Source: CBDIDH01 sp965277595
GTDB lineage: Bacteria; Planctomycetota; Planctomycetia; Isosphaerales; Isosphaeraceae
DNA length: 64,000 nt
Assembly (NCBI GenBank): GCA_965277595.1
Contig: CBDIDH010000001.1
Span: 2,418,001-2,482,000 of the forward strand
Reading direction: 5' to 3'
In this document: positions 33,886 through 43,096 of the stretch, in pieces
How positions within the stretch are numbered: position 1 is the stretch's first letter
How the letters are laid out: each line of letters starts with the position of its first letter
Program-made: the position numbers and the translations under genes
Notes under the pieces: generated by a model
What the model was told of the DNA's origin: nothing
The model's input: only the letters and a program-made list of their open reading frames with translations
Databases searched by the model: none

Positions 33886-35757
33886 TTATGGAAAAGGCGC
33901 CGTCGCAACTCGCGCCACTCTCCCCCGCCCGCTCGTCTTCTCGATCGTGAAGGCATCGCGTTCCCGTCCCGAGACGTCGAACGATCGATAAACGAGCCCT
34001 TGTCCTTGCGAGACGAGGTCGATCGTCTGATACGTGGAAACGCCCGTGAAGCCGACCTCGCCGTATTCGCGCCTGTCCTGTTCGCAATACTTATCACCGG
34101 AGACGGCGACGACGTAAACCGTTCCCTCGGAAGGAGAAGCAACCTGGCGACCCGCGCGCATCGGATAGGTTCGAAGGTACGCATGGTCGTGCCCTTGCAG
34201 CACGAGATCGACGTGGTGTCGATCAAAGATGGGAACCCAGCGTTCGCGGAGCTCAGGATATTCGCGCCAGGTGTGAGAGGCGTAAACCGGGTGGTGGAAC
34301 ATGACGACCTTCCAGGGGCGCGCTGTCTGCTTGAGGCGGTCATCGAGCCAACGCGCCTGCAAGGTCGCCTGCTCGGGACTCGACGCCGCGGCCGTGCTAT
34401 CCAGGACCGCGATGAAGGCATCTCCCGCCTCGAAGCTGTAGACAAGATCCGAGGGAAGGCCGCTCGGGCCGTTCGTGGGAAGTGCGAAAAGCGAACGATA
34501 GAGTTCGGGACCGCGATCAAGATACTCATGATTACCCGCGCAGGGCATCAGCGGGATTGTCTCGAAAACGCCCGCGGCTCGCAGAAAAAAATGGTCCCAG
34601 TTGGTGCGTTCGTTGCCTCGGTCGACCAGATCTCCGGCGATGAACAAGGCCGTCGCCTTTGGCCTTTTACGAGACGCCGCGGCCAGGAGTTTGCCCCAAC
34701 CTTCCAGCCCGCACTGAGGGTCGCCCATATAAAGGAAGGAAACATCGCCCGATTTCGGGGCCGTCCGAACGGTCGACCAGGGTGACCAACCGTCGTTCTC
34801 GCCGTCTCCCACGCAGTACTCATACGCGGTCGACGGTTCCAGATGCTCCCCGTGAACGGTATGGCGACGAACCACCGGGTCGTTCAGGACATTGCCGAAG
34901 GCGATGGTTTTCGACGTCCCGGAAACGATCTCGACGCGGTTACTTCCCGCCTTTTTGAACCGGACCAACGATGAGGCCGAATCTTCCGAGGTTCGCCACG
35001 TCCAGACCAGCTCGCCGGACGCTTGATTGCCGAAGGCCACGCAAATCTGGTCGGGCCGCCGCGACGATACCACGTGTGTTTTCCAGACCCTGCCCCGCGC
35101 AAGTCGGGTCGAGTGTCGGAGGTCATCCGACGTCCTCAGGAGCGTTGATCCTCGCAAGATCGCGGGCCATTCGAGCACGGGACGATTGATCCCCTTGGCG
35201 AGGCTGACTCCCTCCCGAGCCTCGATGACTTCCCATTGACTTTTTTCCAGGCCGGAGATGCGCGACGGATCGCCATTCACGGGGCAAACGACAACGGCGT
35301 AATGCGCGGGGGCCTTCTGATCCAGGCCATTCACCCCAAGACCGACCCAACCCTTACCATATCGTTTTTTGTAGACGTTCCATACGCCCAGACGATCGCG
35401 GATAACCACGTTTTCGGACGTAAAACCAAGGTCTTCGATCCAGAAGGGGATCGCTTTACGCGGCGTCACGACGTAAATATCGGAGGGACGATCAACCTGG
35501 AACTTCAGGTAGCCTCGCGCCAGCGCGTCACGCTCGCGTGAGTTCAGACAGTTCAGAAGGTGATCCCCGCGGGACGCGATCGCGTTCAATTCCGCGACGG
35601 AATGCGACTGGATCAGGCGCTTGCCCACCGAGGCGAGCGTTTCGGCCGCTTCTGGTAGATTCTCGACTGAGGGATTGTCTTCCGCGCACGACGTCAGGGC
35701 GAGTGTCAGGAGAATCACGCCCCTGATCCGCCTGGGCCAAACGGTCCGACCTTCCAT
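33886..35757 (-). CDS. Purple-acid-phosphatase-like metallophosphoesterase, lipoprotein
   Basis: About 623 residues. An N-terminal signal with lipobox-like LALTSC is followed by about 220 residues of unclear type, then an FnIII-like domain (VWTWRT to SPWSTVRTAP, about 225-325), then a metallophosphoesterase domain: YMGDPQCG, AGDLVDRGNER, PCAGNHEY, MFHHPVYAS and LQGHDHAYLRTYP. The order and the FnIII-like domain fit purple acid phosphatases. Likely role: releasing phosphate from organic esters outside the cytoplasm. ATG 35757 (7 codons inside the longest frame) is preferred for its signal peptide. Confidence 0.88.
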   Translation of the reverse strand: MEGRTVWPRRIRGVILLTLALTSCAEDNPSVENLPEAAETLASVGKRLIQSHSVAELNAIASRGDHLLNCLNSRERDALARGYLKFQVDRPSDIYVVTPRKAIPFWIEDLGFTSENVVIRDRLGVWNVYKKRYGKGWVGLGVNGLDQKAPAHYAVVVCPVNGDPSRISGLEKSQWEVIEAREGVSLAKGINRPVLEWPAILRGSTLLRTSDDLRHSTRLARGRVWKTHVVSSRRPDQICVAFGNQASGELVWTWRTSEDSASSLVRFKKAGSNRVEIVSGTSKTIAFGNVLNDPVVRRHTVHGEHLEPSTAYEYCVGDGENDGWSPWSTVRTAPKSGDVSFLYMGDPQCGLEGWGKLLAAASRKRPKATALFIAGDLVDRGNERTNWDHFFLRAAGVFETIPLMPCAGNHEYLDRGPELYRSLFALPTNGPSGLPSDLVYSFEAGDAFIAVLDSTAAASSPEQATLQARWLDDRLKQTARPWKVVMFHHPVYASHTWREYPELRERWVPIFDRHHVDLVLQGHDHAYLRTYPMRAGRQVASPSEGTVYVVAVSGDKYCEQDRREYGEVGFTGVSTYQTIDLVSQGQGLVYRSFDVSGRERDAFTIEKTSGRGRVARVATAPFP

Positions 35758-36013
35758 TGTCCTGTCTCCCTGCCTCATCCTGCCCGCCAGTTGCCATCGA
35801 TTCCCTTTAGATAATCCAAATCGCCAACTCCATACAGTGAGGTTCCATCGCCAGGCGAGCCATCGTGTATATTCATACCGCCCGCCTTGTCAGGGTTGAG
35901 TCATTCTCGGCCAGTTCTCGGCAAGGCCAAGGCAATCGGCCTGAGATTTGCAAGGCGATCGGCAAGAACGTCCTGGTTCGGGTCGTTCGTGACCCCATGC
36001 GTACCGAGGTCCC

Positions 36014-38191
36014 ATGCCCTCGATCAAGAATCTGTTGCCCGGTACACCGGAACCGCTCGGACCGACCGTGATGCCGGACGGGATCAATTTCGCGTTTCAT
36101 TCCTCGGGAGCAACGCGCCTTGAATTGCTCCTCTTTGACAATATTACCGATCGTCGGCCCAGTCAGATTATCCCCTTGACGGCCGAGTCGAACCGGACGG
36201 GTGACATCTGGCACATCTTCGTGGAAGGTCTCCCGAACCGCACCTTGTACAACATCCGCGCTGACGGTCCTTACGATCCGGCGAAGAACGGCACTCGATT
36301 CAATGCGGAAAAAACCCTGATTGATCCCTACGCGCCGGCGATCAGCGGCGACTTTTACTGGCAGTCGGGCGACGCCCTCGGCTACGACAACAGTGATCCT
36401 GGAGACGACGGCCGCCACCTGATTCCCAGCACGGTTGACAACGTTCAGGGCGCGCCTCGGTGTGTCGCGTACCGGAGCAATTTCGACTGGGAAAACGACC
36501 GGCACCCGGATATCCCGATCGAGGAATCGATCATTTACGAGGTGAACGTTCGTGGATTCACCCGACACCACTCGTCCGAAAGCGACCTCGCCGGGACTTA
36601 TCGGGGCTTCATCGAGAAAATCCCTTACCTTCAGGAACTGGGCGTCACGGCGGTCGAGCTGCTTCCGATCATGGAGTTCGACCAGTTCGACGGCCCCTTT
36701 CGCGACCCGGTGAGCGGCGAAAGGCTCTCGAACGCCTGGGGTTACAACACCGTCGCCTTCTTCGCGCCCGAGTCACACTACAGCTATTACGGCAAGCTCG
36801 GCTCGCAAATTGACGAGTTCAAGATGCTTGTCCGCGAGCTACACAAGAATCAGATTGAAGTCATCCTCGACGTCGTCTTCAATCACTCGCGCGAAGGAAA
36901 CCATTACGGCCCGACGATCAGTTTCAAGGGTCTTGATAATAATGTTTACTACATGCTCACGCCTCAACCTCAATTTTATAATGACTTCACGGGCTGCGGC
37001 AACACGTTGAATTGTAACCATCCTGTTGTCCGCAAGTTCATTCTCGACTGCCTCCGATACTGGGTTACCGAGATGCACGTTGACGGCTTCCGGTTTGACC
37101 TGGCCGCCGTTTTCGCCATTGATGTCGATCAGCAAGAAAAGGGCAAGACCCCCTTAATCCACGAGATCGAGACCGACCCCGTCCTCTCGCGGATCAAGCT
37201 GATCGCCGAACCCTGGAGCATTCGCCAGTATCGCCTCGGCTCGTTTTCCGACCGACGCTGGGCGGAATGGAACGGCAAGTTCCGCGACGCGGTGCGCGAG
37301 TGGGTCAAGGGTGAACCCATCCCCGGCGAGCTGGCCCGTCGCGTGGCCGGTTCGTACGACCTTTTTGGCAACGATCCCGACAACAAGGAAGGGCGTTCAC
37401 CCTTTCATAGCATCAATTTTGTCACCTGCCATGATGGTTTCACGCTGAACGACCTGGTTTCCTACAACGAGAAACACAATATCCGCAACGGCGAGAACAA
37501 CCAGGACGGCGCCAATGACAACAACAGTTGGAACTGTGGCTATGAAGGCGACGTCACCCGGCTCGCCGATTTTCCGCCCGAAAAACGTGATGAGATCGAG
37601 GCGTTGCGTCGCAAGCAGATCAAAAATTGTCTCACTCTTCTGTTTGTCTCGCAGGGGACACCCATGCTCCTCTACGGAGACGAGATGCGACGGTCGGCGG
37701 GCGGCAACAACAACACGGTTTTTCAGGACAACGAGCTGAACTGGATCAACTGGGACGAGGCCAAGGCGCACGCCGATATCCTCCGGTTCGTCAAGCTGAT
37801 CATCGCCTTTCGAAAGCGTCACCAGCTTGCCCCGCGCTGGCGGTACATGACTCCCGACGAGGCTGAGACTCCCATCCTCCGAAACATTAGCTGGCATGGC
37901 GTCACGGCCTGTCAGCCCGATTTTTCGACGTCTTCAAGGTTCATCGCCTGGGTCCTGGAAGCCTTTGAGACCAATCACCGCAGTGATGTTCCTATCTATG
38001 TTGCCACAAATACCTACTGGGAGCCGCTCACGATCGAGCTTCCCGAGACCAAGGATCGGCGCTGGTATCGCGTCGTCGACACGGCCCTTCCCGTCGGCGA
38101 GGACATTGTTCCCGAGGAAGAAGCGTTCTTTCTTCCTGAACCGACTTATATGATTCGCCCCCGAACCACGGTTGTCATGGTGGCTCGTTGA
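36014..38191 (+). CDS. glgX: Glycogen debranching enzyme, isoamylase type
   Basis: 725 residues. GH13 enzyme that hydrolyses alpha-1,6 branches in glycogen or limit dextrins. An N-terminal CBM48-like domain (GINFAFHSSGATRLELLLFD) precedes the catalytic barrel: region I VILDVVFNHS, region II DGFRFDLAA (nucleophile Asp), region III LIAEPW (acid/base Glu), and region IV FVTCHDGFT (Asp). GAGG lies 5 bases before the ATG. It ends 10 bases before the convergent DUF1549/1553 gene. Confidence 0.95.
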   Translation: MPSIKNLLPGTPEPLGPTVMPDGINFAFHSSGATRLELLLFDNITDRRPSQIIPLTAESNRTGDIWHIFVEGLPNRTLYNIRADGPYDPAKNGTRFNAEKTLIDPYAPAISGDFYWQSGDALGYDNSDPGDDGRHLIPSTVDNVQGAPRCVAYRSNFDWENDRHPDIPIEESIIYEVNVRGFTRHHSSESDLAGTYRGFIEKIPYLQELGVTAVELLPIMEFDQFDGPFRDPVSGERLSNAWGYNTVAFFAPESHYSYYGKLGSQIDEFKMLVRELHKNQIEVILDVVFNHSREGNHYGPTISFKGLDNNVYYMLTPQPQFYNDFTGCGNTLNCNHPVVRKFILDCLRYWVTEMHVDGFRFDLAAVFAIDVDQQEKGKTPLIHEIETDPVLSRIKLIAEPWSIRQYRLGSFSDRRWAEWNGKFRDAVREWVKGEPIPGELARRVAGSYDLFGNDPDNKEGRSPFHSINFVTCHDGFTLNDLVSYNEKHNIRNGENNQDGANDNNSWNCGYEGDVTRLADFPPEKRDEIEALRRKQIKNCLTLLFVSQGTPMLLYGDEMRRSAGGNNNTVFQDNELNWINWDEAKAHADILRFVKLIIAFRKRHQLAPRWRYMTPDEAETPILRNISWHGVTACQPDFSTSSRFIAWVLEAFETNHRSDVPIYVATNTYWEPLTIELPETKDRRWYRVVDTALPVGEDIVPEEEAFFLPEPTYMIRPRTTVVMVAR

Positions 38192-38201
38192 CGCGACACG
38201 C

Positions 38202-40079
38202 TCAATCGATGTAGAGAAACTCATTCGTATTGAGGACCGCCAGGCAAAAATGAGCCAGGCACGGGTCGCGTGCGAGGAATTCACGCCCCAGGGCCATCTC
38301 TTCAGTCACCGGGTCGCGCGACAGGGCCAGCCGAAAGACGAGGCGCACCTGCCCCTCGCGATCGGCCCCTGCCTCGCGCTCAAGGCGGAGGGCCAGGGCC
38401 TGCGCGGCATCGCGAGCCTGAAGGCTATTCAAAAGCGTCAGGGCTTGCGGAGCGGTGGTCGTGGTGGAACGCTTCGGGCAACTCGCGTTCGAGTCGGGGC
38501 GATCAAAGGCTTCGAAAAAAGGGTAACGCAAATTCCGTCGCGCGAAGACATAAAGACTGCGACGTGATCGTTGTTCGACCTCCCGAGAGACCGGCCAGAT
38601 CGCCCTGATTCCTGTAAGTCCCGAGAGTTCGTCGGGCAAGCTCGGGAAAATCGGTTGACCGCCAAGCGTGGCCGAGAGCGTCCCCGAGACGGCGAGTAAC
38701 GCATCACGAAGCGCCTCACCATCGAGGCGTCTTCGTCTCGCCCGCGAAAAAAGCTCGTTTTCCGGGTCGATCGTCAACGCCTCTTGCGTCGGCCTGGAAG
38801 ACTGCCGATAGGTGGCGCTTTCCACCATCAGGCGATGCAGGGATTTAAGACTCCAGGACCCTTGGATGAGTTCGCTCGCCAACCAGTCGAGCAACTCCGG
38901 ATGGCTCGGCTCGGCGCCGGCGGTTCCGAAGTCACTTGGCGTCGCCACGATCCCTCGGCCGAAATGGTGCTGCCAGAGCCTGTTGACAATGACCCGGGCC
39001 GTCAATGGGTTGGCGGGGCTGACGATCCAATCGGCGAGCGCCTTGCGACGTCCGGTCGATCGTGACGATGCGACGATCGCGGCCTCAGGTCGTTTCAGGT
39101 TGACTCTCAAGACCGCCGGAAAGGCTGGCAAAACTTCGGGTCCCGGCTGGCTCAACTCACCTCGCCTGAGAAAAAACGTGGGCGGCGCGATTGGGCCAGC
39201 CTCGTCGATGCCTCGGGCCTGAGAACTTTTCGGCTCGGAGGCGCGTCGATTTCTCGCTGTGGCGGCCTGGTCTTCGATCGGCAGATCGTCGCGAAACCGG
39301 GCTGGTGTGAAGAAGGCCTGGAGTCGGTAAAAATCGGACTGAAGGAGCGGATCAAACTTGTGGTCGTGGCAGCGCGCGCAGCCGAGGGTCAGGCCGAGGA
39401 AGACCAGGGCGGTTGTCTCGGTGATGTCATTCAAGGCGTTCTGTCGGCGGAGTTTCTGGTCGTTGAGATCGACCATGTCCGGGTAACAGCGGTTAAACCC
39501 GGTCGCCTCATACGCTCGAGGGCTTGTCTCATCGCCGGCAAGCTGAAACTGGACGAAACGATCATAAGGGAGGTCGTCATTCAGGGCGTTGACAACCCAG
39601 TCTCGATAGCGCCAGGCGTCGGGACGGACCGCGTCGTATTCATAACCATCCGTGTCGGCATATCTCGCCAGGTCGAGCCAGTCTTGTGCCCAGCGCTCAC
39701 CATAACGCGGGCTGTTCAAGAGCCTTTCGACAACCCGCTCATAAGCATCCGGCGATCGGTCGTTGAGATAGGCGTTTAGTTCAACGGGGGTTGGCGGCAG
39801 CCCCGTCAGGTCAAAGCTCAGGCGGCGAAGCAGCGTGGGTCGGTCGGCCTCGGGCGCGGGGGTCAGGCCGTTGGCTTCGAGACTGGCGAGGACAAACGCA
39901 TCAATCGGATTACGAGACCATTTCGACGTTTTCGGGGCAGGGACAGACGGCCTCTTTGGTGGCTGGAAGGCCCAGTGCCGACGTTCGGCCGCCGTGATGG
40001 GCCGGTCGATGTCGTCGCCTCGCGCAGTTCCCAAAATGGTCAGGGCGATCACGACGGCGTGTAGTTTTCGGTTGAGCAT
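38202..40079 (-). CDS. DUF1549/DUF1553 exported protein with CxxCH motif
   Basis: 625 residues. Signal peptide (VVIALTILGTARG), then DUF1549 (RRLSFDLTGLPPTPVELNAY, SPRYGERWAQDWLDLARYAD) and DUF1553 (ARVIVNRLWQHHFGRGIV and NELFSRARRRRLDGEALRDA). A heme-binding-type CARCH motif occurs in LTLGCARCHDHKFDPL. The separate N-terminal cytochrome-like domain often present in longer members is absent. This family is almost confined to planctomycetes and relatives; biochemical function is unknown. It starts 9 bases after the DUF1501 stop without a clear Shine-Dalgarno, suggesting coupled translation. Confidence 0.94.
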   Translation of the reverse strand: MLNRKLHAVVIALTILGTARGDDIDRPITAAERRHWAFQPPKRPSVPAPKTSKWSRNPIDAFVLASLEANGLTPAPEADRPTLLRRLSFDLTGLPPTPVELNAYLNDRSPDAYERVVERLLNSPRYGERWAQDWLDLARYADTDGYEYDAVRPDAWRYRDWVVNALNDDLPYDRFVQFQLAGDETSPRAYEATGFNRCYPDMVDLNDQKLRRQNALNDITETTALVFLGLTLGCARCHDHKFDPLLQSDFYRLQAFFTPARFRDDLPIEDQAATARNRRASEPKSSQARGIDEAGPIAPPTFFLRRGELSQPGPEVLPAFPAVLRVNLKRPEAAIVASSRSTGRRKALADWIVSPANPLTARVIVNRLWQHHFGRGIVATPSDFGTAGAEPSHPELLDWLASELIQGSWSLKSLHRLMVESATYRQSSRPTQEALTIDPENELFSRARRRRLDGEALRDALLAVSGTLSATLGGQPIFPSLPDELSGLTGIRAIWPVSREVEQRSRRSLYVFARRNLRYPFFEAFDRPDSNASCPKRSTTTTAPQALTLLNSLQARDAAQALALRLEREAGADREGQVRLVFRLALSRDPVTEEMALGREFLARDPCLAHFCLAVLNTNEFLYID

Positions 40080-40088
40080 CGCGTTGGT

Positions 40089-41528
40089 TCAGGCGAGGAT
40101 CGACCGGACGATTCGACCCGCAGTGTCGGTCAGTCGATCGTCGCGGCCATTGTGGGAAAAGGTCAAACGCGTGTGATCGAGTCCGAGCAGATGAAGGATT
40201 GTCGCATGAAGGTCATGAACATGAACGCGATCGATTTCAGCGCGAAGGCCGACGGCGTCGGTCGCGCCGTGGACGGTCCCCCCCTTGATCCCCGCGCCCG
40301 CGAACCACATCGTGAACCCGTGCGGGTTGTGGTCGCGCCCCCTCCCCTGCTCCGACATCGGCATCCGGCCGAACTCACCCCCCCAGATCACCAGGGTCGA
40401 ATCGAAGAGGCCCCGACGTTTCAGGTCGGTGAGTAAACCCGCGATCGCCTTGTCAGTCCGGGCACACATCATGGTATGATTCGACTCGACATCTTCATGC
40501 GCGTCCCAGCCGTTGACGTCTCCTGAATAAAGTTGCACAAACCGGACGCCCCGTTCCACCAGGCGACGCGCCAGCAAACAACGCGTGCCGAAGTCGGCGC
40601 TTTTCGGGTCGTCAAGGCCATAAAGTCGTTTCGTCTCGATCGTTTCCCGGGTCAGGTCAACCGCCTCAGGGGCGGCACTCTGCATCCGATAAGCGAGTTC
40701 ATAAGCCTGGATTCGGGCGGAGAGATCATCATCGTCGGGCCTCGCCGCCTGATGGCGGGCGTTCAGTGACGAGACGAGGTCAAGAACCCCTCGACGCTCA
40801 TGATCGCCGAGACCGCCGGAGGATTTGAGGTCGAGAATCGGGCTCGGCCCGCCACGGACGAGCGTCCCCTGATACGTCGCGGGCAAATACCCCGCGCCAA
40901 AGGCGGGGGGTCCTCCCTTGATCCCGCCGGTCGGATCGGGCAAGACGACAAAGGCGGGAAGGTTCTGGTTCTCGGTCCCCAGGCCATAGCCGACCCAGCT
41001 TCCAAGACTGGGCTTGCCCATCAGGGTTGAGCCTGTGTTCATCTGATAGACAGCCTGCGGATGGTTCACGCTGTCGGCCCAGCAGGAACGGACCACCGCG
41101 AGGTCGTCGACGCATCGGGCAAGGTTCGGAAACAAGTCCGAGATCTCGATACCGCTACGACCGGCCTTGCGAAAGCTTCGTTTGGTCGCGAGGAGCGGAT
41201 TGCGGGCCACCTTGCGCCGGGTCTCGACGGGTCCGAAGCTCGCGGGCAAAGGCGATCCGCCAAGGCGCTGAAGGTCGGGCTTGGGGTCGAACGTCTCAAG
41301 ATGGCTCGGCCCGCCGTGCATGAACAGGAAGATGACCCGTTCCGCCCTGGCCGGAAAATGCGGAGGTCTCGGCTCAAGAGGATTGGACCGAGAGCCTTCG
41401 GCGGCCTGGCTTTCCCGTTGCGACAACCAGGTGGCCGCGATCGAGCCGAAGCCCGCGCCCGCCTCTTGCAAGAAGGCGCGGCGAGACGTCGCGACCGGAA
41501 AATGGCGGTCTGATCTCGGGTTATGCAT
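40089..41528 (-). CDS. DUF1501 Tat-exported protein
   Basis: 479 residues from the ATG at 41526-41528. The N-terminus has ATSRRAFLQEAGAGFGS, a twin-arginine-type signal. DUF1501 features: VIFLFMHGGPSHLETFDPKP, FRKAGRSGIEISDLFPNLA, SCWADSVNHPQAVYQMNTG, IWGGEFGRMPMSEQG, GRDHNPHGFTMWFAGAG and a final LHATILHLLGLDHTRLTF. The fold is related to alkaline phosphatase/sulfatase enzymes. It precedes the DUF1549/1553 gene, with which it is normally paired. A frame extending to 41861 was rejected because it passes the Tat signal. Confidence 0.93.
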   Translation of the reverse strand: MHNPRSDRHFPVATSRRAFLQEAGAGFGSIAATWLSQRESQAAEGSRSNPLEPRPPHFPARAERVIFLFMHGGPSHLETFDPKPDLQRLGGSPLPASFGPVETRRKVARNPLLATKRSFRKAGRSGIEISDLFPNLARCVDDLAVVRSCWADSVNHPQAVYQMNTGSTLMGKPSLGSWVGYGLGTENQNLPAFVVLPDPTGGIKGGPPAFGAGYLPATYQGTLVRGGPSPILDLKSSGGLGDHERRGVLDLVSSLNARHQAARPDDDDLSARIQAYELAYRMQSAAPEAVDLTRETIETKRLYGLDDPKSADFGTRCLLARRLVERGVRFVQLYSGDVNGWDAHEDVESNHTMMCARTDKAIAGLLTDLKRRGLFDSTLVIWGGEFGRMPMSEQGRGRDHNPHGFTMWFAGAGIKGGTVHGATDAVGLRAEIDRVHVHDLHATILHLLGLDHTRLTFSHNGRDDRLTDTAGRIVRSILA

Positions 41529-41667
41529 GCTCGGCTCAATGGCGGGCCAGGATCGGCGGTAGACCAACATGATACACTGATTTTTCCCCGGCGTCGCACC
41601 CCGATTCCTCGGGATTTTTCCCCGAGATGGTTTCGAACGCGAGTTGAAGAGGGGAGTCTGTCCGACG

Positions 41668-42723
41668 ATGCCGGCTCGAATCAGGTTCTGGGTCCTGGGT
41701 CTGGTCGTGGGATCAATCCTGGGCAGCGTCGTCCCGGAATCGATCTTTCCTGGGATCAAGCCAATCGTCCTGGGTCTGACGTTCCTGATTATCGGGTTGA
41801 TCGCCGAGACGTATCTGAACTGCCTGGAACGTTCGCGGCAAACGTCCTCGCATCCCCGCAATCACCGAGAGGCCGACGGCCGGGTTGAGGTGGCGTCCTT
41901 GTCGGGAGTTCAAAACACTCCCAACACGTTGGATGCTCGATTCGGCGTCTACGTCGGGCTTGTCGACCATGACTCCCGTTCCATCGCGACGTCGGACCTG
42001 TTTCGACCCGCGTCGAGGCGAAGTCCATCTCTGATCGGCCGGGTATTGATGGTCTCGATCTTCGTGGGCCGGGATGGTCGGTCCTGGTCAGACGGCGAGA
42101 TTGCCGAGGCTCATTCCGAGTTGCATCGCGCCGCGGTATGGATCGAGAGGCAGGCCATTCGTCACAAGGCCGCGGTGAACCTGGAACTGTCCGGGACCTA
42201 TTTCAGGTTCAATGACGATTCCGACGACGAGGTGGCCCTGGCGTTCATTCACGAAGGAGACGACATTGGTCCGCTCGAAGACAGGGCGACAACCAAGGCC
42301 CTCGTGATCGCCTCGCGGACCGCGGCCCAGCATGGATTTCAGGACGCTTCCGACTTTTTTCAAGGCATTGCGGCGCGAACCTCGGCGGATGCGCTCGTCT
42401 GGCTGATCCATCCTCGGCAGGCGGGGCGTTCGTTTGCCCTGCCGCTCGAAGACTCCGACCTATGGGGGGTGAGCCTGGCCGTTTGTTATCCCCGCGAGGC
42501 ATCATTTCCCGAAGCCTTGCGAGGCGCGGCCCGGCCAGATCCGGTGACCATCGTCCATGAGTTTTTGCACCTCTTCGGAGCGACCGACAAGTATGGCCGC
42601 GATCTCCGCGAATACCCTCGGGGTCTGGTCACGCGGCGCGAGATCATGCGGCTCTCGGAAACCCGGCTCTCCCGGCTCCAGATTGACGAGCTCACGGCCC
42701 TGGAGATGGGTTGGACGCATTAA
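41668..42723 (+). CDS. Membrane-anchored metzincin-like protein of unknown function
   Basis: 351 residues from ATG 41668 (GGGGAG 11 bases upstream); a TTG at 41644 is an alternative. Two hydrophobic segments (FWVLGLVVGSILGSVV and PIVLGLTFLIIGLIA) are followed by an extended soluble part. The C-terminal end has VHEFLHLFGATDKYG, a zinc-binding HExxHxxGxxD pattern, followed by REIMRLSETRLSRLQIDELT with a possible Met-turn, as in metzincin-type peptidases. Enzyme activity is inferred only. Divergent from the DUF1501 gene across 139 bases. Confidence 0.72.
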   Translation: MPARIRFWVLGLVVGSILGSVVPESIFPGIKPIVLGLTFLIIGLIAETYLNCLERSRQTSSHPRNHREADGRVEVASLSGVQNTPNTLDARFGVYVGLVDHDSRSIATSDLFRPASRRSPSLIGRVLMVSIFVGRDGRSWSDGEIAEAHSELHRAAVWIERQAIRHKAAVNLELSGTYFRFNDDSDDEVALAFIHEGDDIGPLEDRATTKALVIASRTAAQHGFQDASDFFQGIAARTSADALVWLIHPRQAGRSFALPLEDSDLWGVSLAVCYPREASFPEALRGAARPDPVTIVHEFLHLFGATDKYGRDLREYPRGLVTRREIMRLSETRLSRLQIDELTALEMGWTH

Positions 42724-42737
42724 GCGACCAAGAAAAA

Positions 42738-42771
42738 GGCCACCGCCAACCTCGCGGGGTCGGCGGTGGCC
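42738..42771. terminator. Terminator after the metzincin-like gene
   Basis: GGCCACCGCC (42738-42747) pairs perfectly with GGCGGTGGCC (42762-42771) around a 14-base loop. It begins 14 bases after the stop codon. A-rich flanks on the left and AAAATTTA on the right give T-runs in both directions, so it may also end transcription of the small minus-strand gene. Confidence 0.85.
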
Positions 42772-42853
42772 AAGAAAATTTAGGTGAAGCGGAACGTCCG
42801 AGCAGGTCCAACCCGCGTCGGCGGCCGTCGTCATTCGGATCGGCTCGGTTCCG

Positions 42854-43096
42854 TTAATTCGACTCCACCGACGGCCGCCCCTTGGAAAGCTGATTCACAA
42901 GATTCGCCGCGTCGGAGGCCCGGCGGGCATCGGAATACTTGGCGAGGGGCGCCGAGCTAGTCTCGTCGCTGTAGATCCCCACGACCGTATATAGCCCATG
43001 CAACTCGCCTGTCTCGGCCCTACTAAACAAACCCGACCGGATCAGCGAAGCCAGGTTCTGCTGCCACAGTTGGGTGTCGGCCAATTTCGTCAGCAT
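42854..43096 (-). CDS. Small hypothetical protein
   Basis: 80 residues beginning MLTKLADTQLWQQNLASLIR. AAGGGG lies 8 bases before the ATG. No domain is recognised; no signal peptide or membrane helix is seen. Codon use looks like its GC-rich neighbours, in contrast with the AT-richer stretch upstream, which supports it being a real gene. It ends just before the terminator hairpin at 42738-42771. Confidence 0.55.
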   Translation of the reverse strand: MLTKLADTQLWQQNLASLIRSGLFSRAETGELHGLYTVVGIYSDETSSAPLAKYSDARRASDAANLVNQLSKGRPSVESN

